DNA of 64,000 nucleotides from Sphingomonas hankookensis. Lineage in GTDB: Bacteria > Pseudomonadota > Alphaproteobacteria > Sphingomonadales > Sphingomonadaceae. Positions 52,733 through 61,832 of this stretch are shown piece after piece (position 1 is the stretch's first letter; the number at the start of each line of letters is the position of its first letter). A program made the position numbers and the translations under genes. The notes under the pieces were generated by a model that was not told the origin of the DNA, did not search any database, and worked only from the letters and a program-made list of their open reading frames with translations. The DNA lies in the NCBI RefSeq assembly GCF_028551275.1, contig NZ_CP117025.1, positions 987,501 through 1,051,500 on the forward strand, in the 5' to 3' direction.

Positions 52733-53390
52733 TATTGATGCCAAGCGGCGCTATGACGATGCCTGCGGCGCGGCGCTGGGCATGGAATATGTCGGCGAAC
52801 GCTGGGCGCTGCTGCTGATCCGCGAGCTGCTGCTGGGGCCGCGCCGGTTCGGGGAGATACGCGCCGGCCTGCCCGGGATCAGCGCCAACGTCCTGACGCA
52901 GCGGCTGGCGGGACTGGAGGCGGCGGGGATCGTCGAGCGGCTGCGCCTGCCGCCGCCCGCCAATGCGCAGGTCTATGCGCTGACCCGCTGGGGCTATGAG
53001 GCGGAGCCGGTGGTGCTGGCGCTGGCGAAATGGGCGCTCCGGTCGCCGACGCACGATCCCTCGCTGCCGTTTTCGGCGGTGTCGCTGATGCTGGCGCTGA
53101 AGATGCTGCTGGTGCCGGAGCGGGCAGGGGACTGGTGCGCGACGGTCGCGTTCCGGCTGGGCGACGATCCCTATGTCGCCGAACTGGCGTCCGGGGCGCT
53201 GTCGGTGACGCGGGGGCTGGGAGCGGCGGACGCAACCTTGTCCGGCCGCCCTTCGGCGTTCCTGCCGGTCGTGTTCGGCGCGAAGCCTTTGTCGGCGGCG
53301 GTGGCCGAAGGGGCAATCGCGCTGGAGGGGAACCGCGCCATCGCCGAACGGTTCACGACGCTGTTCCGATTGCCGCCGAAGGTTGAGTAG
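52713..53390 (+). CDS. HxlR-type winged-helix transcriptional regulator
   Basis: A 225-aa protein. The HxlR/MarR-like wHTH covers residues ~10-105: MEYVGERWALLLIRELLLGPRRFGEIRAGLPGISANVLTQRLAGLEAAGIVER cut into its conserved blocks GERWALLLIRELLLGPRRF and ISANVLTQRL. A C-terminal ~110-residue domain, possibly SCP2-like, ends the protein and is longer than in a minimal HxlR. The ATG at 52713 is chosen over an open frame starting 72 bp earlier. The gene is divergent from the VOC-GST-DUF1428-VOC-SRPBCC run and is its likely regulator. Confidence 0.87.
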   Translation: MELEKVTIDAKRRYDDACGAALGMEYVGERWALLLIRELLLGPRRFGEIRAGLPGISANVLTQRLAGLEAAGIVERLRLPPPANAQVYALTRWGYEAEPVVLALAKWALRSPTHDPSLPFSAVSLMLALKMLLVPERAGDWCATVAFRLGDDPYVAELASGALSVTRGLGAADATLSGRPSAFLPVVFGAKPLSAAVAEGAIALEGNRAIAERFTTLFRLPPKVE

Positions 53391-53453
53391 GCGGCCCGCT
53401 TCGTCCTAAAGACCGCTGCGGCGCATCAATACGCGCCCACGCGAAAGGCCCGC

Positions 53454-54452
53454 ATGACCACCGATACCCTGCCCCAGCCGTCCGAAACCACGATCCTGAG
53501 CGCGCCCGACCGGATGGTGAAGGTGCGCGAGATGTTCGGCATCGACAGCGACCTCGAAGTCCCCGCCTTTTCGGTCGCCGACGAACGCGTGCCCGATGCA
53601 GATCCGGCCTATGTGTTCGATCCCGACACGACGCTGGCGATCCTGGCGGGCTTTGCGCACAACCGGCGGGTGATGGTGCAGGGCTATCACGGCACCGGCA
53701 AGTCGACCCATATCGAACAGGTCGCGGCGCGGCTGAACTGGCCGTGCATCCGCATCAACCTCGACGCGCATATCAGCCGGATCGACCTGATCGGACGCGA
53801 CGCGATCGTGCTGAAGGACGGGCAGCAGGTCACCGAGTTCCGCGAGGGGTTGCTGCCCTGGGCGCTGCAGACGCCGACCGCTTTGGTGTTCGACGAATAT
53901 GACGCGGGCCGCCCCGATGTGATGTTCGTGATCCAGCGCGTGCTGGAGACCGAGGGCAAGCTGACGCTGCTCGACCAGAACCGCGTGATCCGGCCGAACC
54001 CGTATTTCCGGCTGTTCGCGACCGCCAACACGGTCGGTCTGGGCGATACGAGCGGGCTGTATCACGGCACGCAGCAGATCAACCAGGGGCAGATGGACCG
54101 GTGGAACATCGTCGTCACGCTGAACTACCTGCCCGCCGCGACCGAGGCGCGGATCGTGCTCGCCAAGTCGGGCGAGTACGACAAGGTCGGCGGCAAGGAG
54201 ACGGTCGAGAAGATGGTGCGCGTGGCCGACATGACCCGGCGCGGCTTCGTCAACGGCGATATCTCGACGGTCATGTCGCCGCGGACGGTCATCACCTGGG
54301 CGCAGAACGCGCTGATCTTCGGTGACGTCGGTTTCGCGTTCCGCCTGTCGTTCCTGAACAAGTGCGACGAGGCGGAGCGGGCGCTGGTCGCGGAATATTA
54401 TCAGCGGGTGTTCGGCAAGGACCTGCCCGAGAGCGTGGTGGGCAAGGCGTAA
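53454..54452 (+). CDS. cobS: CobS-like AAA+ ATPase (cobaltochelatase subunit)
   Basis: A 332-aa AAA+ protein. Walker [10 protein letters not shown] lies near residues 77-85, Walker B is [10 protein letters not shown], and the CobS-specific [13 protein letters not shown] at the N-terminus is diagnostic. [19 protein letters not shown] and [26 protein letters not shown] also match. CobS with CobT forms the ATPase part of aerobic cobaltochelatase (cobalt insertion into hydrogenobyrinic acid a,c-diamide); CobN is the third subunit. Neither cobT nor cobN is in the window, so a complete chelatase needs genes elsewhere or this copy has another role. Confidence 0.9.
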   Translation: MTTDTLPQPSETTILSAPDRMVKVREMFGIDSDLEVPAFSVADERVPDADPAYVFDPDTTLAILAGFAHNRRVMVQGYHGTGKSTHIEQVAARLNWPCIRINLDAHISRIDLIGRDAIVLKDGQQVTEFREGLLPWALQTPTALVFDEYDAGRPDVMFVIQRVLETEGKLTLLDQNRVIRPNPYFRLFATANTVGLGDTSGLYHGTQQINQGQMDRWNIVVTLNYLPAATEARIVLAKSGEYDKVGGKETVEKMVRVADMTRRGFVNGDISTVMSPRTVITWAQNALIFGDVGFAFRLSFLNKCDEAERALVAEYYQRVFGKDLPESVVGKA

Positions 54453-54460
54453 CCTGTTCC

Positions 54461-54542
54461 GTCACCCCGGGCTTGACCCGGGGTCCCGCTTTTACCGACA
54501 GCAGCAGAAGAAGCGGGACCCCGGATCAAGTCCGGGGTGACG
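54461..54542. repeat. Intergenic palindromic repeat (family A, copy 2)
   Basis: GTCACCCCGGGCTTGACCC at the left, AAGTCCGGGGTGACG at the right, and inner arms GGGGTCCCGCTT / AAGCGGGACCCC. The whole element is a long inverted repeat nearly identical in layout to 36436-36516. It starts 8 bp after the cobS stop and could fold into a large hairpin in the transcript. The rest of 54453-54663 holds no recognisable gene. Confidence 0.87.
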
Positions 54543-54663
54543 ATAGGGTCGGGTAGTCGCGGCAGGGATAGTGGCCGGCGCGGGCCGTCATAAGGGTGTC
54601 GCAATCGCCCAATCCGCCGCGACTCTCATTGACTCCCGTGTCAGCAACCCCCACGCTCTCCCC

Positions 54664-55050
54664 ATGGCACATCAGCATCCGCTTGCCGTCGCTCCGGGCG
54701 ACATCGACCATATGGGGCACGTCAACAATGCCGTGTACCTGTCATGGGTACAGGACGCGGTGGTCGCCTATTGGGAGCGGGTCGCCCCGGCCGATGCGGT
54801 CGCCAAGCATCTGTGGGTCGCGCTGAAGCACGAGATCACCTATCGCCGGCCCGCCTTCCTCGACGATCCGATCGTCGCCACGGTGGTGGCCGAACGGGTG
54901 GAGGGCGTGCGGGCTTATTTCTCCACGCTGATCAAGCGCGGCGAGGAGGTGCTGGCCGAGGTGCAGAGTACCTGGTGTTCGCTGGATGCCATCACCAAGC
55001 GTCCGGCGCGGCTGGCGCGCGACGTGGTGCATCGTTTCCTGCCCGAATAA
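54664..55050 (+). CDS. Hotdog-fold acyl-CoA thioesterase (YbgC/4HBT-like)
   Basis: A 128-aa protein. PGDIDHMGHVNNAVYLSWVQDA carries the 4HBT active-site pattern with Asp15 and His19, followed by ALKHEITYRRPAFLDD and RVEGVRAYFSTLIKRG, typical of the 4-hydroxybenzoyl-CoA thioesterase family. It should hydrolyse acyl-CoA thioesters; chain specificity is unknown. The ATG at 54664 is chosen over a longer open frame whose first 31 codons lie in the gap region. Confidence 0.87.
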   Translation: MAHQHPLAVAPGDIDHMGHVNNAVYLSWVQDAVVAYWERVAPADAVAKHLWVALKHEITYRRPAFLDDPIVATVVAERVEGVRAYFSTLIKRGEEVLAEVQSTWCSLDAITKRPARLARDVVHRFLPE

Positions 55051-55174
55051 CGATTTCGTTTTCTGCAATTGCGGTAAGAACCTGTGCAGTTGCGATGTTG
55101 CGCTGCACCAATCATATCTCCGGTCAACGAACGACGCCCGAGCGTCGAACCTTCAACCGACCGGAGACAGACCC

Positions 55175-55468
55175 ATGCGCAGCTTTGCCGCCGCCGCCGC
55201 CTTTCGCGTTGCCCTCGTCGCTGCGGGCATGTTGATCCCGACCCTCGCCTCGGCCAACGAGATCGAGCGCGACGGGTACAAGTTCGACTATAATCGCAGC
55301 GTCACCGACAAGGGCGAGACCGTCCTCTCGGGCACCGTCAAGACGACCGGCGAACCGTTCCGCCTGGTGGTGCGCGACCGCACCGTGACCGGCGACGTCG
55401 GCGGCCGCGCGGTCCGCTTCCGCATCGCCAAGCCGCTGCCGAGCGCCGCGGTGGTTGCCGCCCGCTAA
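55175..55468 (+). CDS. Small secreted protein of unknown function
   Basis: A 97-aa protein with a clear signal peptide (AAAFRVALVAAGMLIPTLASA, cleavage after residue ~29). The remaining ~68 residues are beta-rich (IERDGYKFDYNRSVTDKGETVLSGTV, PFRLVVRDRTVTGDVGG). No family is assigned. A ribosome site GGAG lies nine bases before the ATG. A 124-bp gap separates it from the thioesterase, and a strong terminator follows, so it is probably a single-gene transcript. Periplasmic location is predicted. Confidence 0.72.
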   Translation: MRSFAAAAAFRVALVAAGMLIPTLASANEIERDGYKFDYNRSVTDKGETVLSGTVKTTGEPFRLVVRDRTVTGDVGGRAVRFRIAKPLPSAAVVAAR

Positions 55469-55492
55469 GCGCGACGACCTTCCCGGGTCGCG

Positions 55493-55523
55493 ACGCCCGT
55501 CCCTGAAAAGGGGCGGGCGTTTT
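55493..55523 (+). terminator. Rho-independent terminator
   Basis: ACGCCCGTCCC pairs with GGGGCGGGCGT across the loop TGAAAA (11 bp with one G-T wobble), followed by TTT. It sits 24 bp after the small secreted protein gene. Because the stem is symmetric and the GNAT gene converges on it, it may also stop reverse transcripts weakly. Confidence 0.8.
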
Positions 55524-55527
55524 GCGT

Positions 55528-56232
55528 TCAGTCGTGCGGCGTGCGGATGACTTCCCATTCGCCGAGCGATTCGAACCCGGCCGATCGGGCGAGGGCGATC
55601 GAGGCGAGATTGTCGGTCTGACAGCGATATTGCGGTTCCAGCCCCGACTCGACGGCATGGTCGGCGATCGCGCCGACGACCGCGCGGCCCAGACCGCGAC
55701 CGCGCGCCTCCGGCAGGGTCAGCACGCCGAGATCGCCGAGCGGGCTTTCGTGCCAGCGCAACATGCTGGCGGCGCAAACGATCCGGTCGCCGTCGAACCC
55801 GCCGAACACGACTGGATGGTCGAATTCGACCCATGCTGCGTCCATGTCCTGCGCCGAGGCTGCGTCGCGAAATTGCTCGAACGCGTGGCGGTCGCCGGGG
55901 CCGAGCCGGCGGACGGTGTGCTGCCCCGACGAACGTCCCGGTGAGGGCACACGATAGAAGAGGTGATCGGGATCGTGCAGGCGTATGCCATGCTCCGACA
56001 GCCTCGCCCGGATCGCGGCGATCCGCATCGGCGTCGTGTCGGACAGGCCGGTGCGCCGGGCAAGCGCCGGGGCGATGGCGACCGCCGCCGTCCCGTCGCG
56101 CCGCGTCAGGATCATGACATAGGTTTCGCCGAGCGACTCGTCGCTGCGCAGCGAAACCCGGCCGTCGTCGAATACGCATCGGCCGCTGCCGAACGCCTGT
56201 TGCCAATACTCGATAACGGCGGGCGGGATCAT
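55528..56232 (-). CDS. GNAT family N-acetyltransferase
   Basis: A 234-aa protein. The C-terminal half is a GNAT domain: VVFGGFDGDRIVCAASM, then the acetyl-CoA-binding LGVLTLPEARGRGLGRAVVGAIADHAVE (RGRGLGRAVV) and NLASIALARSAGFE. The N-terminal ~110 residues are not recognised and may be a second, degenerate GNAT-like domain. The substrate is unknown. The ATG at 56232 overlaps the stop of the upstream membrane glycosyltransferase gene (ATGA). Confidence 0.85.
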   Translation of the reverse strand: MIPPAVIEYWQQAFGSGRCVFDDGRVSLRSDESLGETYVMILTRRDGTAAVAIAPALARRTGLSDTTPMRIAAIRARLSEHGIRLHDPDHLFYRVPSPGRSSGQHTVRRLGPGDRHAFEQFRDAASAQDMDAAWVEFDHPVVFGGFDGDRIVCAASMLRWHESPLGDLGVLTLPEARGRGLGRAVVGAIADHAVESGLEPQYRCQTDNLASIALARSAGFESLGEWEVIRTPHD

Positions 56233-58073
56233 CGATAGTCGATCCGCCACAGCTTGAGCGGCGACCCCTTGGGCAGCGGCACCGGGGTCAGCCATCCCGG
56301 CACCTTGCCATGCGCCAGCAGGTCGTAGAAGCCGCCGGGCGAGCGGGCGCGGTAAACGGTCGTCTCCGCCATGTTGGGGCAGGTCAGCAGATAGGTCGCG
56401 CCATGCCGCCGGGCGATGGTGCGGAAATTGTCCGGATCGCCCTGGAACGCGTGATGCACGTCGAGGATCGCGTCGCCGTTGCGATGGTACGGGCCGGTGA
56501 TGCCGTCATGATGCGTCGCGACGATCAGGCGGGGCCCGAGATCGACATGGGTGAACATTACCGCCGCCGGAATCCGGTTCAGCGCCTGTAGCGCGGGCAG
56601 GCTGGCGCAGCGGGCGCCCGCGCGGAGCACCTGCTTGGTGCGGGCGTCCTGCGGCTTGATGCGCACGCTCTTGCCGACACCGGCGGCGGGCAGGCTGGAG
56701 AGTGCACGCACCACCGGATCGACCGCGAAGCTGCCCAGCACCAGCACCGCCGCGACGCTGCCGAGTACCCGCACGATCGCACTATTGCGCGACAGCAGCC
56801 ATGGCAGCAGCACCCAGGCGAGGGCGACCGCGCCGGGCACCGCCAGCAGCTGTGCCGCCGGGCCGGCGCGGATCTGCCAGAACAGCATCGCGACGGCGAA
56901 GGCGGTGAACAGCGTGATCGCCGCCCATGGCACGAGCGTCGGCGACCGGCGTGCGCGCCACGTGGCGAAGATGGTGCCGAGGAGGCCGATGATCGGTCCG
57001 GTGACGATCGGCAGAATGGTGCGGCCGGGCATCGAATAGAGCGGCTTGGCCTCGCGCACATTGTTCAGCCAGGTGCGGGCCAGCTCCTCCGACACGCCTT
57101 CGGGACGTTGCAGGCATTGCGGGAACAGCGCGGCAAAGGCGCCGGCCAGCGCGCCGCCGGCGACCAGCGCCAGCGCGAGACGGACGAGGCGGTTTTCGGG
57201 CGCGATCCATGCCAGCAGCACCAGCAGCGCGCCACCCGCGACCACCGCCGACAGCCACACCGGGGTCAGCGCGTCGCAGCGCATCGCGTAATTGGCGTTG
57301 GAGGCGAAGGCGACGAAACCGATCGCGCTCGCCCCCGCCAGCGTCGCGCCATAGACGGTCAAGCGGCGTGCCTCCGCCCGCTCCCAGACCCAGCGCAGGG
57401 CGACGATCGCACCGGCCATCGCGCAATAGGGCAGGAGTTCGAGCCCGATGGTCAGCGATAGCGCCGAGGACAGGCCGACGACCATGCCGCCGCGCGCCTG
57501 TTTCGGATCGGCAAGGCCGGCGACCGTCCAGGCGAGGCAGGCGAGCTGCCAACCATGATGGTCGATGCGTTCGGGCATGAACATCAGCAGCGTCGACGAA
57601 CAGCCGAGCAGGAACAGGATCGCGAACGGCCATGCCACCGGCGACACCAGCCGCCGCACCGTCACCGCCAGCGCCGCCATCGCCACGCCCATCGGCAAGA
57701 GCGGCGCGATGCCGACCGCGAGCTTTTCTGCCCAGACCGGCCCGGCAAAGGGCTTGAGCAACAGGATCAGCCCCGCGATCGGCAGGTCGACCAGGCGCGA
57801 CCAGTGGATGTCCAATCCCCCCGGCGGGTTCAGCCGGTATTGGCGCAGGTCGTACCAGCCCTGACCGCCCAGCCACGCACGCACCTGCATCAGGCGCATA
57901 TTGTCGTCGGTGTCGGACAGGGCCAGCCAATGGACTGCGTTCCAGCGTTGCCACAGGAACCACGCGGCGATCACCACCCAGGCGAGCAGCAGCCAGCGCC
58001 GCCAGTGACGGTCGAGTTCGGTGAGGCGCGCGGGCGTGTCGGTCAAAATCGCTTTCCCCAAGCCGCCACGCAT
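56229..58073 (-). CDS. GT-C-type membrane protein, possible glycosyltransferase
   Basis: A 614-aa protein with ~12 hydrophobic segments. An acidic motif in the first periplasmic loop (SDTDDNMRLMQVRAWL, then GGLDIHWSRLVDLP) resembles STT3/ArnT-type GT-C glycosyltransferases, which use polyprenyl-linked sugars. A C-terminal soluble domain holds MFTHVDLGPRLIVATHHDGITGPYHRN and YLLTCPNM. Donor and acceptor are unknown. The ATG at 58073 is chosen; the upstream open frame is not protein-like. It is divergent from gtrA, which also suggests cell-surface glycan work. Confidence 0.7.
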   Translation of the reverse strand: MRGGLGKAILTDTPARLTELDRHWRRWLLLAWVVIAAWFLWQRWNAVHWLALSDTDDNMRLMQVRAWLGGQGWYDLRQYRLNPPGGLDIHWSRLVDLPIAGLILLLKPFAGPVWAEKLAVGIAPLLPMGVAMAALAVTVRRLVSPVAWPFAILFLLGCSSTLLMFMPERIDHHGWQLACLAWTVAGLADPKQARGGMVVGLSSALSLTIGLELLPYCAMAGAIVALRWVWERAEARRLTVYGATLAGASAIGFVAFASNANYAMRCDALTPVWLSAVVAGGALLVLLAWIAPENRLVRLALALVAGGALAGAFAALFPQCLQRPEGVSEELARTWLNNVREAKPLYSMPGRTILPIVTGPIIGLLGTIFATWRARRSPTLVPWAAITLFTAFAVAMLFWQIRAGPAAQLLAVPGAVALAWVLLPWLLSRNSAIVRVLGSVAAVLVLGSFAVDPVVRALSSLPAAGVGKSVRIKPQDARTKQVLRAGARCASLPALQALNRIPAAVMFTHVDLGPRLIVATHHDGITGPYHRNGDAILDVHHAFQGDPDNFRTIARRHGATYLLTCPNMAETTVYRARSPGGFYDLLAHGKVPGWLTPVPLPKGSPLKLWRIDYR

Positions 58074-58151
58074 TCTACGGCGGCTGTCCTGCCATGGTGG
58101 CAACAGGCGCGCTGTATCGGATGGCGCGCAAAGGACAAGGGTGGCACGCGG

Positions 58152-58571
58152 GTGATCGCGCGGATCGAACGGTTGATGGCGGATGGGGTGCTGGGGCAGT
58201 TGATCCGCTTCGGCATCGTCGGACTGTTGGCGACGGCGGTCTATTCGGCGGTGTATCTGCCGCTGGTCTATCATGTCCTGCCGACCGGCTATGCGTTCGT
58301 CGCGGTGATCCCGGCCTTCGTGGTCGCGGCGACCTTCGGCTGGTTCGCGCACGGCCGCTGGAGCTTTCAGGGCCATGGCACGCGGACCGAGGGTGCCGAA
58401 CAGCCGATCAAGTTCGTGCTTGTGCAGGGGTTCGGCATGGTGCTGAACGGCCTCTTCACCTTCGGCATGGTCGATCTGGGCGGGTTGCCCGACTGGAGCC
58501 CGCTGGTCCCCGCCGTGCTGGTCACGCCCTTCGCCACCTTCGCGCTCAACCGTTCATGGGTATTCGGATAA
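58152..58571 (+). CDS. GtrA family membrane protein
   Basis: A 139-aa protein with four transmembrane helices. LIRFGIVGLLATAVYSAVYLPLV is the characteristic first GtrA helix. FVVAATFGWFAHGRWSFQ and the closing PFATFALNRSWVFG complete the family pattern. GtrA proteins are proposed to help flip or translocate polyprenyl-linked sugars for glycan modification. The start is GTG at 58152; an ATG at 58176 is an alternative that removes eight residues. One base separates it from the methyltransferase gene. Confidence 0.87.
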   Translation: MIARIERLMADGVLGQLIRFGIVGLLATAVYSAVYLPLVYHVLPTGYAFVAVIPAFVVAATFGWFAHGRWSFQGHGTRTEGAEQPIKFVLVQGFGMVLNGLFTFGMVDLGGLPDWSPLVPAVLVTPFATFALNRSWVFG

Positions 58572-58572
58572 G

Positions 58573-59295
58573 ATGGACCGCATCGTTTATGACCGCATGG
58601 CGGCGCACGACTCGACGCATTGGTGGTATCGCGCGCGGCGCGAAATCCTGGCCGACTATGTCGAGCGCTATGCCGGGTTGAAGCCGGGCTCGCGCATCCT
58701 CGAGATCGGTTGCGGCACCGGGCACAATTTGCCGATGCTGGGGGCGTTCGGCGAGGTCGACGCGATCGAGATCGATCCGGCGGCGCGCGCCATCGCCAGC
58801 GAGCGGCTGGGCAAGCCGGTCGGCACCGCGCCGCTGCCGACGCTGGCGGGGGTGACTGGCACCTATGACATGATCGCGGTCCTCGACGTCGTCGAGCATA
58901 TCGAGGACGATGTCGCGACGTTTCGCGGCATGGCCGAGCGGTTGGCACCCGGCGGCAAGATCCTGGTCACCGTCCCGGCGCACCAGTGGATGTGGAGCGC
59001 ACACGACGTGGTGAACCATCATCATCGCCGCTATTCGAAGGCGACGCTGGCCAAGGCGATTGCCGATGCGGGCCTGAAGCATAACGGCCTGCGCTATTTC
59101 AACTCGCTGCTGTTTCCCGCCGCCGTCGCGGCGCGGGTCGCGGGCAAGCTGACCGGCAAGGACGACAGCGACGACTCGCCGCCGCCCAAGCCGCTGAACA
59201 AGGCGTTCGAGGCGATCTTCCGGCTGGAACGGCATCTGCTGGGGCGCTTGCCGATGCCGCCGGGGCTGTCGATCGTTACCTTGGTGACCAAGTAG
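58573..59295 (+). CDS. Class I SAM-dependent methyltransferase
   Basis: A 240-aa Rossmann methyltransferase. ILEIGCGTGHNLPML is motif I near residue 43, VDAIEIDPAAR is motif II, and MIAVLDVVEHIEDD and LAPGGKILVTVPAHQWMWSAHD are later motifs. The HWWYRARREIL start and HHHRRYSKATL segment resemble methyltransferases found with polyprenyl-glycan genes. The substrate is unknown; the close link to gtrA suggests a lipid-linked or surface sugar. Its 3' end overlaps the convergent S41 gene by 20 bp. Confidence 0.88.
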   Translation: MDRIVYDRMAAHDSTHWWYRARREILADYVERYAGLKPGSRILEIGCGTGHNLPMLGAFGEVDAIEIDPAARAIASERLGKPVGTAPLPTLAGVTGTYDMIAVLDVVEHIEDDVATFRGMAERLAPGGKILVTVPAHQWMWSAHDVVNHHHRRYSKATLAKAIADAGLKHNGLRYFNSLLFPAAVAARVAGKLTGKDDSDDSPPPKPLNKAFEAIFRLERHLLGRLPMPPGLSIVTLVTK

Positions 59296-60601
59296 CGTCC
59301 GTCATCGCCGAGGCGAGGCGGGCGACGACGCTGGCATGGTCGGGCAGGAACGGGGATAGGGCGCGGGCCGGCGGAATGCCGGTGCCTTCGTAGAATTTCC
59401 CGTCGGCAGCGCGATAGGCTTCGGCGGGGAGCGTCAGGCTCCAGCCGTTCGGTAGCGGCTTCACCAGTTGGTCGGACAGCGCGCCGCGGGTCCGGCCGCC
59501 GACATGCCGGACATGGGGCAGCGCGCGCATCGCGAGGGTGAAGGTTTCGCCTGCGCTGACGGTAATGTCGCTGGTCAGCAGCGTCACCCGGCCGGCGTAG
59601 CGCATCCGCGACGACGGTTCGACGCGGAACGGCTGCCATCTATTCGTTCCGACCGGGGCCTTGGCAAAGCCGAGGGTCGGGCGGCTGGCGAATCGTCCGG
59701 CGATCCGCAGACTGACGCTGTCATAACCGCCGCGATTGTTGCTGACGTCGACGATGACGCCGGGCAGGTCGCGGAAATCGGTCAGTGCCGCATCGAGTGC
59801 GGCGTCCAGCGCGGCCAGTTCGCCCTGCCCCTGTTCGGCGAACCCGCCCATGGTCAGGATGTTGATATAGCCGATTCGGCCGATCCGCCCCCACAGGATG
59901 CGGCGACGCGCGACGAGATGGCCGCCGCCGTCCAGCAGGGCGGTGATGCCGGTGCGATAGCGGTCGTTCCACGCGCGCTCGCGGGCGGCGGGATCGGCGC
60001 CGAGCGCCGGGTCAAGCCGGGCGGCACGCAGCGTCGGCGCCTCGCCGCTCTCCATGCTTCGGTCTTCGCCGTCGATCGTTGCCGACAGCGAGACGTGCGC
60101 GTCGTCCAGCGGATCGAGTGCCGCTGCCAATCGGTCGTACAGCGTTGCGGGGGTGCTGTCGGTCGGGATCGCGGAAAGCCGCTTTGCGAGCTGTCGACGG
60201 TGGCGCTTGCGTGGGGGTGTCCGGGGGTAGAGGTCGGCGAAAGTCGCCGCGACGAGGCTGGCGATGTCGCTGCTGGACCAAGAGCGCGCGGTCCAGCAGG
60301 CGGCGGGCAGGGCGGCGATCCGCCGGTACACATAGCGCGTCTGGCCCTGGCCTTCCGAAAACGCGACTTGGTCGGGATCGAGCATCGTCGCGTCCTGATC
60401 GACGATCGTCTGCCCGGCATCCGTATCGGGGTCAGGGTAACAATAGGGGCCGGCGACATGGTAGAGCGCCGGGCGTCCGGCCGTTACCGTCAGGAGCTGG
60501 CCATAGCCTTCCGCCCGCCATGTGCCGGTGAGATCGGCGGGCGCTGCTCCAAGCGTCAGCGGCAGAACCGCCAGGGCGATCAGGCGTCGGGCGAATGGCA
60601 A
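59276..60601 (-). CDS. S41 family (C-terminal-processing-like) peptidase
   Basis: A 441-aa protein with a signal peptide (RRLIALAVLPLTLGAAPA). The S41/TSP domain lies in the second half: VIVDVSNNRGGYDSVSLRIAG is the substrate-binding strand. TLLTSDITVSAGETFTLAM contains the predicted Ser nucleophile (SAGE). GRTRGALSDQLVKPLPNG follows. No PDZ domain is visible. The start is taken as TTG at 60601, five bases after the ABC permease stop; the exact start is uncertain. The protein is predicted periplasmic or secreted. Confidence 0.8.
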   Translation of the reverse strand: MPFARRLIALAVLPLTLGAAPADLTGTWRAEGYGQLLTVTAGRPALYHVAGPYCYPDPDTDAGQTIVDQDATMLDPDQVAFSEGQGQTRYVYRRIAALPAACWTARSWSSSDIASLVAATFADLYPRTPPRKRHRRQLAKRLSAIPTDSTPATLYDRLAAALDPLDDAHVSLSATIDGEDRSMESGEAPTLRAARLDPALGADPAARERAWNDRYRTGITALLDGGGHLVARRRILWGRIGRIGYINILTMGGFAEQGQGELAALDAALDAALTDFRDLPGVIVDVSNNRGGYDSVSLRIAGRFASRPTLGFAKAPVGTNRWQPFRVEPSSRMRYAGRVTLLTSDITVSAGETFTLAMRALPHVRHVGGRTRGALSDQLVKPLPNGWSLTLPAEAYRAADGKFYEGTGIPPARALSPFLPDHASVVARLASAMTDATWSPR

Positions 60602-60605
60602 GCGC

Positions 60606-61832
60606 TCAGCCCCGCCGGAACCATTTGAACTTCGGACCTGCCGATTGCAGCACGCCATGCCGGAACAGGCGCGCGCCCAGACTGATCGTGATCGCGACCC
60701 ATAGCAGTTGCCATGCAAGGGCGGCGACATGCGGCCAGATGTCGGCGCTGGTCGCGGCGCGGCCGGCCATGGCGAAGGGGCTGCTGAACGGGAACAGCTC
60801 GGCTGCCGTCGCGATCCAGGTGCCGGGCCGTCCGATCGCGGCCAGCGCGAAGGCGAACATCGCCATCTGGAAGATGGTGATCGGTAGCGACAGCATCTGG
60901 ATCTCGCGCGGGGTCGATGCCTGCGCGCCGACGGTCAGGAACACCGATCCGAGCAGCATATAGGCGAGCGTGAAATAGAGGATGTACAGCAGCACGAACC
61001 CGGGAAAGCCGATCGCGGGCGCGATGCCCGACAGGCCTGCGGCGAATTCGGGCGGCAGCAGCGCGCCGATATTCGCCCCGACCGCCGCCCAGAAGGCGAG
61101 GAACAGGATCGCCACGCCGAACATGCCGATCAGCTTGCCGAGGAACACCGATTCCAGCGGCACGGCGGCAGCCAGGACCTCGATCACCTTGTTCGAGCGT
61201 TCCTCCGCCATGGTGCCGACCGCCTGTCCCGCCAGCATCAGCGTGACGACGAACAGGGTGACGACGGCGAAGGTGCCCGCTGCGCTCTTGCCGCCGAGCG
61301 ACGTGCTGTCGCGTTCGACGCGGGTGAAGGTCGGTTGCGACAGCGGCGCTCCGGACAGGCCGGCACGCCGGTCACGCACCGCCTGTTCCGCGATCGCCGC
61401 CAGATATCTCGCGGTGGTCGACGTGATATTGGCGTGGATCAGCTGCGGTGCCTCGAGCGGGCCATAGAGGACCGAGGGCACGTCGACGTCGGGATCGGAC
61501 AGCAAGGCGCGCGCCTGTGCGGCAGGATCGGCGGCGGGCGCGACGGTCGCCAGCGGCGGCAAGCCGCGTTCGCGGGCAATCGCCGGGCGGATCAGCGCAT
61601 CGGCGGCGCGCAGCCGCGCGGCATCCTCCGGCGTGGCGATGGCGTAGAGCTTTTCCTTGCCCTCCGCGCCCTGACCCACGGTCATCGCGCCGAGGCTGCC
61701 CATCGCGCCGAACCCGGCGAACAGCAACGGGGCGAGCAGGAAGAGGAGGAACATCGGCGTCATCACCGTCGCGGCAAAATCGCGGCGGGCGATGGTCATG
61801 GTCTGGCGGATCAGCTTGGCGGTGTCGCTCAT
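60606..61832 (-). CDS. ABC-2 type transporter permease (NatB-like)
   Basis: A 408-aa permease. The N-terminal helix (FAATVMTPMFLLFLLAPLLFAGF) is followed by a large extracytoplasmic domain, then five or so C-terminal helices (GTFAVVTLFVVTLMLAGQAVGTMAEERSNKVIEVLAAAVP is the typical ABC-2/NatB block, with EERSNKVIEVL). It pairs with the ATPase gene upstream (ATGA overlap). Related exporters handle sodium, drugs or lipids; the substrate is not deducible. Confidence 0.88.
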   Translation of the reverse strand: MSDTAKLIRQTMTIARRDFAATVMTPMFLLFLLAPLLFAGFGAMGSLGAMTVGQGAEGKEKLYAIATPEDAARLRAADALIRPAIARERGLPPLATVAPAADPAAQARALLSDPDVDVPSVLYGPLEAPQLIHANITSTTARYLAAIAEQAVRDRRAGLSGAPLSQPTFTRVERDSTSLGGKSAAGTFAVVTLFVVTLMLAGQAVGTMAEERSNKVIEVLAAAVPLESVFLGKLIGMFGVAILFLAFWAAVGANIGALLPPEFAAGLSGIAPAIGFPGFVLLYILYFTLAYMLLGSVFLTVGAQASTPREIQMLSLPITIFQMAMFAFALAAIGRPGTWIATAAELFPFSSPFAMAGRAATSADIWPHVAALAWQLLWVAITISLGARLFRHGVLQSAGPKFKWFRRG

